A DNA stretch of 64,000 bases from Gammaproteobacteria bacterium (GTDB lineage: Bacteria; Pseudomonadota; Gammaproteobacteria; Chromatiales; Chromatiaceae): contig JAGRGY010000011.1 in the NCBI GenBank assembly GCA_020445255.1, positions 98,862 through 162,861 on the forward strand, given 5' to 3'. How positions within the stretch are numbered: position 1 is the stretch's first letter; each line of letters begins with the position of its first letter. Below the pieces are notes generated by a model. The model was given only the letters and a program-made list of their open reading frames with translations, had not been told where the DNA came from and searched no databases. Both the position numbers and the translations under genes were made by a program. Below, piece by piece: positions 55,159-63,358 of this stretch.

Positions 55159-57242
55159 TGCAGCAGTGGGTCGTCGTGGAGGATCGGGGACGGCATGGTG
55201 CGGACAGGCGCAGCTTTGACCTTCTGTCCGGTGAGACGCGGATTTTCGTCCCACGGCTTCGCCCAAGCCGGCGCACGTTCCCAGTCATCGCCCCACGCTG
55301 CGGCGCCCAAGAACAGCGCCCCACCCTTCGCGTAGTAGCACAGGTCGATCTGTTCATTCCGGCGTCTGGCCGGGTTCTCCCAGCCCTTCTGTGTCCGTGT
55401 TTCGGCAACGAGTTCATCGAAGACCTCGGACGGCGACCACGGCGGAAGGTGCGCATAACCTGGACCGATTTCGTCGCGCGCCAGGTCAGCCATCACCTCA
55501 TCCTTGAGCAGATTCGAGTTCAGCAGCAGAACCGGGACGTCGCCGCGCGCACCTGAACGGCGGCGATCGCGCCGATCAGTCGTATCAGGGTAGACCTCCT
55601 GCACACGGGCTGCCTTGTCCTTCATTTTCGGGTCGCCCTTCACCAGTCGGTACCGGCGGCGCAGATCACGCTGGCGGCCATCGGCCGTCTTGAACCGTGC
55701 GAGCTTTCGATAGAAGGCGTAGGCACGTGGCGTGACGCCTGATTCGCCGCCGGAGTCGCAGAACACCATGTGCACCGGCATACGTCGGCCGGTTTCATCG
55801 TCGAGCGGGTATTCCTTGTCGATCAGCTGCTCTACCTGCAGATCCCAGTCCTCGAGGTAAGCCGACGGCTTCAGCAACTTCTGCCGGCCCTGCCCATCCA
55901 TGCGGTTCGACAGCGCGATGTCGAACCGGTCAAGTAACCACCACTCCATGCCGACACCAACGCCGATCGCGCTGCATACGAATCGGTTCCCCTGAATGTC
56001 GACCACACCGAGGATGAACCGAACGCCGGAAGGGACGAACCCTTGGGTCCATTTCTCATTGGTCGCACGGTCTTCGAGCTCGGATGCCGTGCGCTCGGAC
56101 TTCATCGACCGCGGGAGGTAGGGACAACCCTGGTGTGTGTTCACGGTGGTCCGGAGCGCTTCCTCCGACCCCGTGCGCTCGAACGTCTGCATCGCGCGCA
56201 TGTATTCGAGCATCAGCGAACGCCACGTCCGGAAAGCTGCCGCTACGCCATGCAGCCAGAACGACGCGAATGAAGACCGCCGCGGCTCCCCGACGCGCTC
56301 GCCATCGGCTGTCATCGATTCACCCTCAGCCAGCCAGTCGCCTCGGCTGTTCAATTCTGTCTTGTGCCGATGTTCGATCAGGCACCCGTGATGCGGACAC
56401 GCGAGTACCGTGCGGGCGGCGGCCTGTTCTATGTCTTCTTCGTCACCTGGCACCAGCAGATCGAACGTCGGCTCGAACCATTCGTGGCAATCAGGGCACG
56501 GCCAGTACCAGCGATGCCGGTCGCCTTGGTTGTAGAGCACCATGATGCCGTGCTGCACCGGTGGGGCTTCGTGGGGAAATTCCGGGGATGGTTTCCAATC
56601 CGGGTCGATGATGTCGAATCGTGGGGATGACTCCGCCATCGCCATCCCTGCTGATCCAGCGACAGCGATACGGTTCTTGCCAACCTCGAACGGCGAACCG
56701 TCCCCGACGTCTCGCGGCATCGCGTCGTAGTCAGAGAATCCGACATAGCGGAAATCACGCTGCGCCAACTGGCTGGTCGTGGGCCAACCGAGCGATAGCA
56801 TCATGCCATTGCGGTAGACCTTGAGCATGATGTTGTTGTCGTGGGCGTATGGAGAGAGGCGGCCTCCGAGATCCGGACTGTTCTCGTGGTTGCGGTTGAT
56901 CCGGCGGCGGCTGAAGTCCGCCGCAAGCAATTGCGTCGGGAAGTACAGACCCATGTCGCCCGGGTCGCAGGTCACCACGTAGGCATGCCATGCATCGATC
57001 AGCGACATTGTCTTCGACGAACGTGACGGCCCGACGAAGATCACTCCCTCGCGCTGACGTGACGCCAGCATGTTCGCTGGCTTGATCATGTAGGGCGCTA
57101 CGCCAGTGGAGAACGATCCGACCGACCCATTAGCCTTCCGGATGCGCAGTGATTTCGCCGCGGCGTCCACGACGGGTACTCGACGCGGCGCGCGGATCAA
57201 TTCTGCAACCGTTCTCCGAATCTCGGCTGCGTCGGCAAACAT
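55155..57242 (-). CDS. Terminase large subunit (GpA family)
   Basis: A 695-residue DNA-packaging motor. The ATPase domain has a P-loop-like GPSRSSKT near residue 71, followed by DPGDMGLYFPT. The nuclease part lies in the second half (SSFASFWLHGVAAAF, and later VVDIQGNRFVCSAIG). The GpA type indicates cos packaging as in lambda. The ATG overlaps the small-subunit stop. Confidence 0.94.
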   Translation of the reverse strand: MFADAAEIRRTVAELIRAPRRVPVVDAAAKSLRIRKANGSVGSFSTGVAPYMIKPANMLASRQREGVIFVGPSRSSKTMSLIDAWHAYVVTCDPGDMGLYFPTQLLAADFSRRRINRNHENSPDLGGRLSPYAHDNNIMLKVYRNGMMLSLGWPTTSQLAQRDFRYVGFSDYDAMPRDVGDGSPFEVGKNRIAVAGSAGMAMAESSPRFDIIDPDWKPSPEFPHEAPPVQHGIMVLYNQGDRHRWYWPCPDCHEWFEPTFDLLVPGDEEDIEQAAARTVLACPHHGCLIEHRHKTELNSRGDWLAEGESMTADGERVGEPRRSSFASFWLHGVAAAFRTWRSLMLEYMRAMQTFERTGSEEALRTTVNTHQGCPYLPRSMKSERTASELEDRATNEKWTQGFVPSGVRFILGVVDIQGNRFVCSAIGVGVGMEWWLLDRFDIALSNRMDGQGRQKLLKPSAYLEDWDLQVEQLIDKEYPLDDETGRRMPVHMVFCDSGGESGVTPRAYAFYRKLARFKTADGRQRDLRRRYRLVKGDPKMKDKAARVQEVYPDTTDRRDRRRSGARGDVPVLLLNSNLLKDEVMADLARDEIGPGYAHLPPWSPSEVFDELVAETRTQKGWENPARRRNEQIDLCYYAKGGALFLGAAAWGDDWERAPAWAKPWDENPRLTGQKVKAAPVRTMPSPILHDDPLLQ

Positions 57243-57673
57243 CAGCCAGCAGCCTGCTCTGCGTCGGCAGTCAGGTTGGCGTACATCGACTCACGCACAG
57301 CGTCGATCGTCTCGATCACGCGTTCGATCGTCTCAGCGTCGAGCCCACATTCGCGCTCAAGCAAGTCAGGCAAGCTGTCCAGGCCGTGGCCGACCGTTTT
57401 CAGGATGATCCCCATTTGTCGCTCGGCATCCGCCGCATAGACGAGTTCCTTCGCCATCTGCTTGAATCGGATCTCTTCGATCTTGGCCCGGTACTCTTCG
57501 CGATCCGCACGAGACTGAGCGAGCTCTGCATAAGCGTTGTTGGCTTCCTTGTTGTCCGCTTTCGACGGGGTCTTGTTCTTCCCTCCGGCTTTCCTGCCGG
57601 CACCGGTACGTCGCCCTCCGTGACCAGGTGTCGATATTCGGGGTTTTCCACTGGAAGCCACGGCGAAGTTCAT
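57242..57673 (-). CDS. Terminase small subunit-like protein
   Basis: A 143-residue protein. An N-terminal basic Gly/Arg-rich stretch (HGGRRTGAGRKAGGKNK, about 18-34) could bind DNA. The rest is helical (RADREEYRAKIEEIRFKQMAK). Its stop overlaps the large-subunit start. The position makes the small-subunit role likely, with relation to DUF1441/Nu1-type proteins. Confidence 0.82.
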   Translation of the reverse strand: MNFAVASSGKPRISTPGHGGRRTGAGRKAGGKNKTPSKADNKEANNAYAELAQSRADREEYRAKIEEIRFKQMAKELVYAADAERQMGIILKTVGHGLDSLPDLLERECGLDAETIERVIETIDAVRESMYANLTADAEQAAG

Positions 57674-57821
57674 GTTCCCTGTACGAGGCGGTTTGAAAAA
57701 TTAATCAACTTTTTCGCTTGAAACTTGCTCGAAACCCGGGGGCGCAAATCCCCGCGGGGCTTGGCATTGCCAGGAAGTACCTTTTACCCTGTCGATTAAT
57801 TGACACCTCGCCATCACCCCA

Positions 57822-58514
57822 TCATTTGGCGGTCGCCACGGCGCGCTGCAACGCTTCGATGAAGTCATCAGTGGCGTACTCGTAGACGACATCCTTTCCG
57901 ATGTCGTAGAACTTCAGCACGTCGTCATACGTGCGCTCAGGCACGAGGAGAAGGACGGGCCTGATGTTCCTGCGACCGCGCCCGTATCGCTCCCACACGC
58001 CGGTTGTGCCCTTGATGGTTGCCGAGAAGAAGCGCTTCTTCGAGTCCTCACCACGCAACTGCGCCATGATGCGGTTGATCGTTCCTCGCCTGACGTTGCC
58101 GTACTGATCGAGCCTGAGCGCGTTGGCAGGAACGGCATAGTGGCCGGACGGTAACAGGCCCATCCGCTGCAGTTCACCCTCGAACTTTTTCCTGGAACGG
58201 TAGCCGCCGCGAACGTGTGGTGCGATGAACCTGGTGGCCGGGCTGCCGCCATACCGATCATCCTTGAACAGGACCTCCGCCTTCAGGTTGCTCTTCGTGG
58301 CTGGGCGCGTGCGAATCGATCGACGGATGTATGGCGTCGGCCTGTCGAATCTCGCCACGACTTCGTTCTCGATCGCCTTCTGGACGCGACGCGCAGTCGC
58401 TGTCAGACCTACAGCCAGTGCAAACGGAACCTGCTTCGGATAGGCGTCAATCAGCGCTTGCGCACGATCCAGGTCGCGATAGTTCGCTTCGATGATGAAC
58501 TGCGGTCCTGGCAT
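57822..58514 (-). CDS. Tail completion (gpZ-like) protein, tentative
   Basis: A 230-residue basic protein. The pattern FALAVGLTATARRVQKAIENE and the Arg/Lys-rich body resemble gpZ-type minor tail proteins, which normally lie between the head-tail joining and tail terminator genes. Here it precedes the terminase gene and follows RusA by 3 bp. If gpZ-like, it is displaced. Another DNA- or virion-associated role is possible. Confidence 0.5.
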   Translation of the reverse strand: MPGPQFIIEANYRDLDRAQALIDAYPKQVPFALAVGLTATARRVQKAIENEVVARFDRPTPYIRRSIRTRPATKSNLKAEVLFKDDRYGGSPATRFIAPHVRGGYRSRKKFEGELQRMGLLPSGHYAVPANALRLDQYGNVRRGTINRIMAQLRGEDSKKRFFSATIKGTTGVWERYGRGRRNIRPVLLLVPERTYDDVLKFYDIGKDVVYEYATDDFIEALQRAVATAK

Positions 58515-58517
58515 AAG

Positions 58518-59087
58518 CTATGCCGCCGGCATCTCAATCTGCAGCCCGAGTAGGCGGTAGAATTCAGCGCGGTTCGCGACGCCGGCCTGGATCGCATCGG
58601 ACTCCCACACCGTGATTGATAGGCTCGGCGTGTCGGAATACACCAACCGCGTGTGGCTCTCAACAATCTGCGCATCATCTAGGTACACGACGCCATTCAG
58701 GGCGTCGACCGCCGCCTTTTCGTAGTTGTCGAAGTCGGGCTTCGACGAAGGCAGGATTGTCCCATCGCGTGCAGCCCGCTTCTTCCAGTCTGGCCATGAG
58801 TCAGGGATCGGCAACGATGCGGTCATGGCGATGATAACTGGACGCTCAGTCTTTCGCGCCTTACGACAGCCTATGTCGATGATCGCCTGCCGCTTGATGC
58901 TGGCCTCGAATTTCCTTGTTCCGGCCGGCGTGTACATGCCGATACGACACACTTTGCGGATAAACGCCTCCGTCACGACCATTGGCGCAGCAATCAGCTT
59001 CGATCGATCAACGAGCAACTGACCGCGATGTCTCCCCTTGGCGACAGGTTCCACATGGAACGTCGCCCTGAAAATGCACTCACCCAT
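58518..59087 (-). CDS. rusA: RusA-family Holliday junction resolvase
   Basis: A 189-residue endonuclease. Metal-binding acidic residues fit RusA: Asp118 and Asp120 in SKPDFDNYEK and Asp137/138 in YLDDAQIVE. The ATG at 59087 was chosen because it overlaps the stop of the upstream gene (8 bp). It is longer than E. coli RusA (120), with extra N-terminal sequence. It would resolve branched DNA before packaging. Confidence 0.88.
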   Translation of the reverse strand: MGECIFRATFHVEPVAKGRHRGQLLVDRSKLIAAPMVVTEAFIRKVCRIGMYTPAGTRKFEASIKRQAIIDIGCRKARKTERPVIIAMTASLPIPDSWPDWKKRAARDGTILPSSKPDFDNYEKAAVDALNGVVYLDDAQIVESHTRLVYSDTPSLSITVWESDAIQAGVANRAEFYRLLGLQIEMPAA

Positions 59088-59754
59088 TCGCGGAAGCAGC
59101 CGCGCGCTCACGGTCTTCTTCTTCCCACGCTGCCCGGATCTTGGCCGGGACATCGTCTTCGGAAGCGCGCCCATCGACAGCATCTGGAAACGCGCCCGTG
59201 TTAACGTTTCCGGCCTCATTCGTGGTCGAAGAAATTTCATCGCCATCAGCGTCGGCGTCAGCCTTGCCGGCGTCGCTATGGTCCAGCGGCAGTTCATCGT
59301 CGGGTGTGATGATGACGCGGACGGTTTCCTGTAGGCAGGTCGCAGCCAGTTCGATCAGCTCGTCGGATGGTTCGCTGATTGCAACACGGAACGTGAGGTT
59401 GCACTTGTGACCGTCGATCGGCTCAGCGACGCACTTGTCGATGATGGCGCAGCGATCTTCAACGACCTCGGAATCCTCCAGCCGAATCCGATGCTTGCTG
59501 TCGGTACCGTCGCCGGTGCCGGTCAGCTTCGTCGTCAGACTCAGAGGGGCGATGTTGTCGAACGATGGCTCGCCCTTACTGTCCCACCAAGTCTTCAAGA
59601 AGGCCTTCGGCGGTGCTCCAACGAGCTCAGCAACGGTCTCGGCCGGTACAACGGCCATGAACTTCAGGTCAGCAGCGAGCACGCGCTCGTCGCCGTGCTT
59701 CTCTTTGCGGATATTGAGCGACGTCATGTCGCAGCGTGCGTCGATTCTGAACAT
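59080..59754 (-). CDS. Phage protein of unknown function before rusA
   Basis: A 224-residue protein starting MFRIDARCDMTSLNIRKEKH; the ATG at 59754 has a GAGGAATC site. The N-terminal half is alpha/beta (VLAADLKFMAVVPAETVAELVG) and the C-terminal half is acidic and low in structure (about 155-224). Genes like this lie beside recombination genes in other phages, so a single-strand DNA-related role is conceivable. Not assigned. Confidence 0.68.
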   Translation of the reverse strand: MFRIDARCDMTSLNIRKEKHGDERVLAADLKFMAVVPAETVAELVGAPPKAFLKTWWDSKGEPSFDNIAPLSLTTKLTGTGDGTDSKHRIRLEDSEVVEDRCAIIDKCVAEPIDGHKCNLTFRVAISEPSDELIELAATCLQETVRVIITPDDELPLDHSDAGKADADADGDEISSTTNEAGNVNTGAFPDAVDGRASEDDVPAKIRAAWEEEDRERAAASANG

Positions 59755-59779
59755 GGATGATTCCTCGTGTGGTTGATTG

Positions 59780-60016
59780 TCAAGTCGCCATCGTTCGCGC
59801 TTGGTAGACCAGGTCGCGCATGGTCCTGCGAGCACGGTGAAGACATTCCGGTCGAACGAATCCCTGCAGCAGGTACGCCTCGAGCAGGTTCGCGTTTTCG
59901 TGGCACGCCTTAGCAGGCTGTTCGGCAACGCTGGCATTGATTGCGCTATCGAATCAGCGTCGGCCGATGATTGCGACGCGCTTCTGCGATGAGGTGAGTT
60001 TCGCTGTGTCTTCCAT
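59780..60016 (-). pseudogene. Small gene interrupted by an in-frame TGA
   Basis: A very good ribosome site (GGAGGGAAA) precedes an ATG at 60016. The frame hits a TGA at codon 21 (59954-59956). The same frame then continues with coding-like sequence to 59780 (ANLLEAYLLQGFVRPECLHR, RTMRDLVYQARTMAT). Without the TGA it would encode 78 residues. A nonsense mutation, sequencing error or two tiny ORFs are all possible. Confidence 0.4.
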
Positions 60017-60026
60017 TTTCCCTCCG

Positions 60027-60149
60027 TCAGTCGTCGATGTAGTCGCGCCATACCCACAGCCTGAATGACCAGACTGCGAAGAACGACAACAATCCCGCAG
60101 TGAATGCGAAACCGGTCAAGAACAGCATGGTGATGGCGGCTTCAGGCAT
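60027..60149 (-). CDS. Small single-helix membrane protein
   Basis: A 40-residue protein with one hydrophobic segment (MLFLTGFAFTAGLLSFFAVW). Its ATG overlaps the stop of the upstream gene (TGATG), so it is coupled. It ends in a charged tail (RDYIDD). A small phage accessory membrane protein; function unknown. Confidence 0.55.
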   Translation of the reverse strand: MPEAAITMLFLTGFAFTAGLLSFFAVWSFRLWVWRDYIDD

Positions 60150-60676
60150 CACGCCGCTTCACCAGTTCCGCGCTCCTGCGCTTTGCGCTGTTGCTCGCGA
60201 CGCAGGCGACCCAAGTTTGGTGCGATCGCTGACACGTACTCCTGTGTGCCCATTTGTCGCATTTTGAACGTTTCCTCAACCACGGAAAGGAACATGCGGC
60301 CGTCTTCTCCGCGCCAGTAAACGCCATCCTCTCGACCGCGTACGATGAATTCCTTGCCCCTTCGCGGAATGCGTAGAAACTTGCGCAGGTTGACGATGAC
60401 GCGGAGTTGATACGGGTATTCCCAACGCGTTGCATCCTTTCCCGCAACGCTGATCGTGTGCGGGTGCTCGAATTTGCTCTCTGGCTCCTGCATCTCCTCG
60501 ATCCACCATTGCACGCATTTGCCGATGGTCGCTGGCATCGGTGGCGGGAATTGCGCCTGCTGTGTGTTGCTGAGGTAGGCTTGCAGCACGTCATGCACTG
60601 CCTGGCGCACATGCTCCGCGCTAGGCTGAACATCGCCGACGACTTGCGGCTGTTCTTCGCTCGCGTAACGGCTCAT
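60149..60676 (-). CDS. Phage protein after the replisome organiser
   Basis: A 175-residue protein starting MSRYASEEQPQ; the ATG at 60676 overlaps the O-like stop. Central part: IGKCVQWWIEEMQEPESKFE and LRVIVNLRKFLRIPRRGKE. The basic C-terminus could bind nucleic acid. No known domain. It sits where lambda P would be but I see no helicase-loader motif. Confidence 0.65.
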   Translation of the reverse strand: MSRYASEEQPQVVGDVQPSAEHVRQAVHDVLQAYLSNTQQAQFPPPMPATIGKCVQWWIEEMQEPESKFEHPHTISVAGKDATRWEYPYQLRVIVNLRKFLRIPRRGKEFIVRGREDGVYWRGEDGRMFLSVVEETFKMRQMGTQEYVSAIAPNLGRLRREQQRKAQERGTGEAA

Positions 60677-61506
60677 CGCACGGCCCTCAGTGGTCGGTGA
60701 TACTTGTCCTCGGCGATCTTGGCGAAATTGGCCGGCTTGGTGAGCCACTCGAGGTCGGCAACGAAGGGGGGCTTGCCGTTCGCGCCAGGCGACTTGCCCA
60801 TGAGAAAATCCGATTTCCGGATGTGGTTGAAAAAATTTCGCCAGTGACTCAGGTCTGGCAAATCCTCTCGCCAACGTTGCCGGATGTAGCCGCGGCGCGC
60901 CTCGGTGAGTTTCTGGACCTTGGGTAACTCGGGTAACAGCTCGTGGTAGAGGTCGACGACCTGTTGCACGGGTATTCGGTCGGGTTTTGCGTTGTCGTTC
61001 TCGTCGTCGGGTGGCTGGTCAGCATTTCCGTCTGGCGGAAATGTGACATCTACCCCGTGAGGGGTAGATAAATCCATTCCCTTCCATTCCCTTCCATTCC
61101 CTTCCATTCCCTTCCGGGGGTGATCGCTCGTCGAATGCTCGTCGAGTGGTTCTTGTAAACAGGTACATTCATCGTCGATTGGTAGCGGAAATCTATAGGT
61201 AGGCCGGTCGATCTTCTGGTGCTTGTCCCATCCTTCGACCTTCAAAAAGTCTTCTCCGTCAACCGAGTAGCGTCTTATCAAACAATGAATCGACAATTCG
61301 TCGATCATTCGTCGAATACTCTCCGCATCGATGTCGAAGTCCCCCGGGAATATCTCCATCTTGATGCGCTTAACTGAGTCTGGGTGGATACCGTGGTCAT
61401 CGCTGAAATTCCACAACCCGATGAACAAGAGCCTCGCATCCCGCGAGCATTCGACGACCTTCTCCGAGGTCCAGAATTCAGGCTTGATCGTTCGAATGCG
61501 AGCCAC
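60673..61506 (-). CDS. Replisome organiser, lambda O-like
   Basis: A 277-residue replication initiator-type protein. The N-terminus VARIRTIKPEFWTSEKVVEC and SRDARLLFIGLWNFSDDHGI is typical of phage replisome organisers; the C-terminal part (WRNFFNHIRKSDFLMG and WLTKPANFAKI) fits too. A GTG at 61506 with GGAGG six bases upstream is chosen over the ATG at 61527. The linker (about 130-160) encodes a repeat cluster that may be the origin. Confidence 0.82.
   Translation of the reverse strand: MARIRTIKPEFWTSEKVVECSRDARLLFIGLWNFSDDHGIHPDSVKRIKMEIFPGDFDIDAESIRRMIDELSIHCLIRRYSVDGEDFLKVEGWDKHQKIDRPTYRFPLPIDDECTCLQEPLDEHSTSDHPRKGMEGNGREWKGMDLSTPHGVDVTFPPDGNADQPPDDENDNAKPDRIPVQQVVDLYHELLPELPKVQKLTEARRGYIRQRWREDLPDLSHWRNFFNHIRKSDFLMGKSPGANGKPPFVADLEWLTKPANFAKIAEDKYHRPLRAVR
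61048..61147. repeat. Iteron-like repeats and hairpin inside the O-like gene (candidate origin)
   Basis: A perfect 9-bp inverted repeat ATCTACCCC-GTGA-GGGGTAGAT (61048-61069) lies beside about 4.3 tandem copies of the 10-bp unit CTTCCATTCC (61073-61115). A further near-direct repeat, CTCGTCGAATG/CTCGTCGAGTG, follows (about 61126-61147). Lambda's origin is also an iteron array in the linker region of gene O. The 10-bp unit is not a multiple of three, so it is unlikely to be selected only for protein sequence. Confidence 0.5.
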
Positions 61507-61663
61507 CGCTCCCTCCGAGGGCTTCATAGGCCGGTCTGACGGAGGGCACCGGCCGATACCCGTGCACCGGGCACCAGCACGCCACAGCGACGAACGGTTC
61601 GGCGTAGTGGCCGGCGTCGGGGTGGCCTTGCATGGGCGCGTTGCAGATCGGGCATGGGGTCAC
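61478..61663 (-). CDS. Small zinc-ribbon-like protein
   Basis: A 61-residue protein from GTG 61663, which overlaps the stop of the preceding 57-residue gene. It has CPIC (4-7) and CWCPVHGYRPVPS, so it may bind zinc. It overlaps the O-like start by 29 bp. Function unknown. Confidence 0.55.
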   Translation of the reverse strand: MTPCPICNAPMQGHPDAGHYAEPFVAVACWCPVHGYRPVPSVRPAYEALGGSGGSHSNDQA

Positions 61664-61833
61664 GATCTGTTGTCCTCTCTATCCCACTGCGCGCGAATAT
61701 CAAGCGCTCTGCGTGTTCGACAGGCCGTGTATTTGCGCCACGGGCTGTTCATGCTGGCCTGCCTGCACTGCTTGCGAACGGCGTCCTGCCCAAGCGTCTT
61801 GAGGCGCTTGGTACTGCTATTGCTATGCGCCAT
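61660..61833 (-). CDS. Small basic phage protein
   Basis: A 57-residue protein starting MAHSNSSTKRLKTLGQDAVR, with a basic C-terminal part (WRKYTACRTRRALDIRAQW). The ATG overlaps the stop of the 86-residue gene, and its stop overlaps the next GTG. The double overlap supports a real gene. Function unknown. Confidence 0.55.
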   Translation of the reverse strand: MAHSNSSTKRLKTLGQDAVRKQCRQASMNSPWRKYTACRTRRALDIRAQWDREDNRS

Positions 61834-62083
61834 TCTTCAGCGCTTCCTGAGCGATCTGCTGCATCTGGCAGCCCTTCCAGAAGTCCATGTCGGCGATCTG
61901 TTGGAGCGCGGCGCGCAGGCGCACTACCTCGGCCTGCTGACAGCGACGATGAAGCTCAGAGTTCTTTTCGCGCAGGCGCGTGACTTCGGCGAGGAACAAC
62001 GCGCAATTGCACGACGCGATGTTGAACGCCCATTCTGGTATTGGACGGTGCTCAAGCACGTCACCCGGAAAGCCGTCAGTCAT
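61823..62083 (-). CDS. Small coiled-coil phage protein
   Basis: An 86-residue protein starting at ATG 62083 (AGGGGGATTG before it). It has a heptad helix (LFLAEVTRLREKNSELHRRC) and two early Cys (SCNC). Typical early-region accessory protein; function unknown. Confidence 0.58.
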   Translation of the reverse strand: MTDGFPGDVLEHRPIPEWAFNIASCNCALFLAEVTRLREKNSELHRRCQQAEVVRLRAALQQIADMDFWKGCQMQQIAQEALKNGA

Positions 62084-62245
62084 CAATCCCCCTTGACGAC
62101 AGGCGCCCTCGTTATCCGGCAGGCGCCGTGTCTGGTCTTCCTCCACCCCTATCCGTTTCGGGGCGGCAGTCGTTGTTGCGGGGCGCTGCCTGGCTGCGCT
62201 TAGCCCTCACGTCGCCCGGGTTTCCCGCAGCCCACCGGGAGGCAT

Positions 62246-62428
62246 TCACTCAGGCCCGCTACGCCCCTGCGCTGTGAATTCAGTGCCGTCTCTCCGGCTG
62301 CCAAGCCTCCCCGGGCGCGACCCCGGTTTGTGTTTGCCTGCGGGCTCCCCTTGCGGGCGGACGCACGGCTTTCGCGCCCGACAACCGCCGCAGCGGCCGA
62401 TGACTACGTGGCATTCGGTTCTCGTCAT
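62246..62428 (-). CDS. Small Cys/Arg-rich phage protein, uncertain
   Basis: A 60-residue frame that overlaps the upstream gene by 4 bp (ATGA). It has CGGCRARKPC near the start and a basic, Gly-rich remainder. The coupling argues for a gene but composition is poor, so it could be spurious. From its stop to 62083 only short frames are seen. Confidence 0.35.
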   Translation of the reverse strand: MTRTECHVVIGRCGGCRARKPCVRPQGEPAGKHKPGSRPGRLGSRRDGTEFTAQGRSGPE

Positions 62429-62625
62429 CGATCAGCCTCATACTCGCGTGCCACGCGGCTGAGTTCGGTTTGGTGCTGACCGGGCGCTACTCCGGCACGG
62501 ATTTCCACCGCGTTGCTCCGTGTCTCGGGACCGATACTTCTAGGCTCCCTAGAGCACCGTCTGCCTTGGGTATTGCCAGTGCTCACGGTCTCGCCATCCA
62601 AGGTATGTTGTGGGCGCATCTCCAC
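62425..62625 (-). CDS. Small phage protein, uncertain
   Basis: A 66-residue frame starting GTG 62625 or ATG 62619, 15 bp after the zinc-ribbon gene. It has a polar composition and a helical end (HQTELSRVAREYEADR). It overlaps the next frame by 4 bp. Packing suggests a gene; function unknown. Confidence 0.4.
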   Translation of the reverse strand: MEMRPQHTLDGETVSTGNTQGRRCSREPRSIGPETRSNAVEIRAGVAPGQHQTELSRVAREYEADR

Positions 62626-62640
62626 GCCTCAGCACCAAAT

Positions 62641-62841
62641 TCAGTCATACGCCACCCGACGATTCCGTCCGCCGCACGCGGTGCACAGCAATCGTGGATC
62701 GTCGCCAGCAGCGATCTCGTGGCCACACTCCTTGCAGTGAGCGATCACGACATCGGCCGGGTAGTGTTCGCAGCCGGTCACGTAACCGATCCGGCTGTCG
62801 ATGCAGGGGTTGCCGCAGTGGTTGCAGGAGAAGTTGCTCAC
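62641..62841 (-). CDS. Small double zinc-ribbon protein
   Basis: A 66-residue protein with Cys pairs NFSCNHCGNPC, HCKECGHE and LCTACGG, typical of a zinc ribbon. The GTG at 62841 overlaps the stop of the HTH gene. Such proteins occur in phage early operons; a nucleic-acid or protein-binding role is likely. Confidence 0.65.
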   Translation of the reverse strand: MSNFSCNHCGNPCIDSRIGYVTGCEHYPADVVIAHCKECGHEIAAGDDPRLLCTACGGRNRRVAYD

Positions 62842-63299
62842 TTCCCGTTCACCTTCGCCAAAACCTCGAGCGACCATTCAAGTTTCTTGCGCAGCTCGAT
62901 TGCCTCGGTTTCTGCGGCAATAGCTCGGCGCTCCAGCTCAGATTGCAATGGCCGGCATTCTTCCTTGCTGATAAACGCGATCACGCGCGATACCAGCGTA
63001 TTGCTGGTCGCCTCGTTCCAGCGTGGTATCAAGAACGGGTCGAACAGTTTCGATCCAGACTTGATCTGTCCCCAATGCTGCGCGCTGTAGCCAAGCGACT
63101 CAGCGATCTCGGCCGGATCAATATCTGCGCGGTGAGCAGCGCGCTCGAGCGCATGGGCAATGCGTTTCTGGCGCAGACACACGGCCGCCACTTCCGCTAC
63201 CTCATCAAGAGAAACGCTCGGCTGAATCCCAGCAGGACGCACCAACGGAAGCACACGGTTTGGCAACACCCCTTGGTCATCAAACATTTTTGTGCTCAT
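62838..63299 (-). CDS. HTH regulator of the early region (cII-like position)
   Basis: A 153-residue protein. The HTH spans about 55-82 (ADIDPAEIAESLGYSAQHWG), followed by a charged helix with LQSELERRAIAAETEAIELR. Proteins of this type are common in phage early operons. The ATG at 63299 has only a weak GGGG site. It lies 30 bp after a terminator, as cII follows tR1 in lambda. It may regulate the switch or early transcription. Confidence 0.6.
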   Translation of the reverse strand: MSTKMFDDQGVLPNRVLPLVRPAGIQPSVSLDEVAEVAAVCLRQKRIAHALERAAHRADIDPAEIAESLGYSAQHWGQIKSGSKLFDPFLIPRWNEATSNTLVSRVIAFISKEECRPLQSELERRAIAAETEAIELRKKLEWSLEVLAKVNGK

Positions 63300-63328
63300 C
63301 CCCGGTGCCAAACCATGTGAATTCGGGC

Positions 63329-63358
63329 AAAAAAAACTCGCCGGCCGAAGCCGACGAG
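63329..63358 (-). terminator. Intrinsic terminator upstream of the HTH gene (tR1-like)
   Basis: On the minus strand a 9-bp stem (CTCGTCGGC/GCCGGCGAG, one T-G wobble) with a TTCG loop is followed by eight T. It lies between the putative early promoter area and the HTH gene, so transcription of the early operon must read through it, for example by antitermination. Confidence 0.78.

Noticed and set aside
57708..57821. A 37-codon minus-strand frame in the gap before terminase
   Set aside because: No ribosome site and no recognised sequence; left as part of the A/T-rich gap.
62084..62245. Short frames between the two small phage genes
   Set aside because: A 45-codon GTG frame overlaps the upstream stop, but its composition is not coding-like and no motif is seen.
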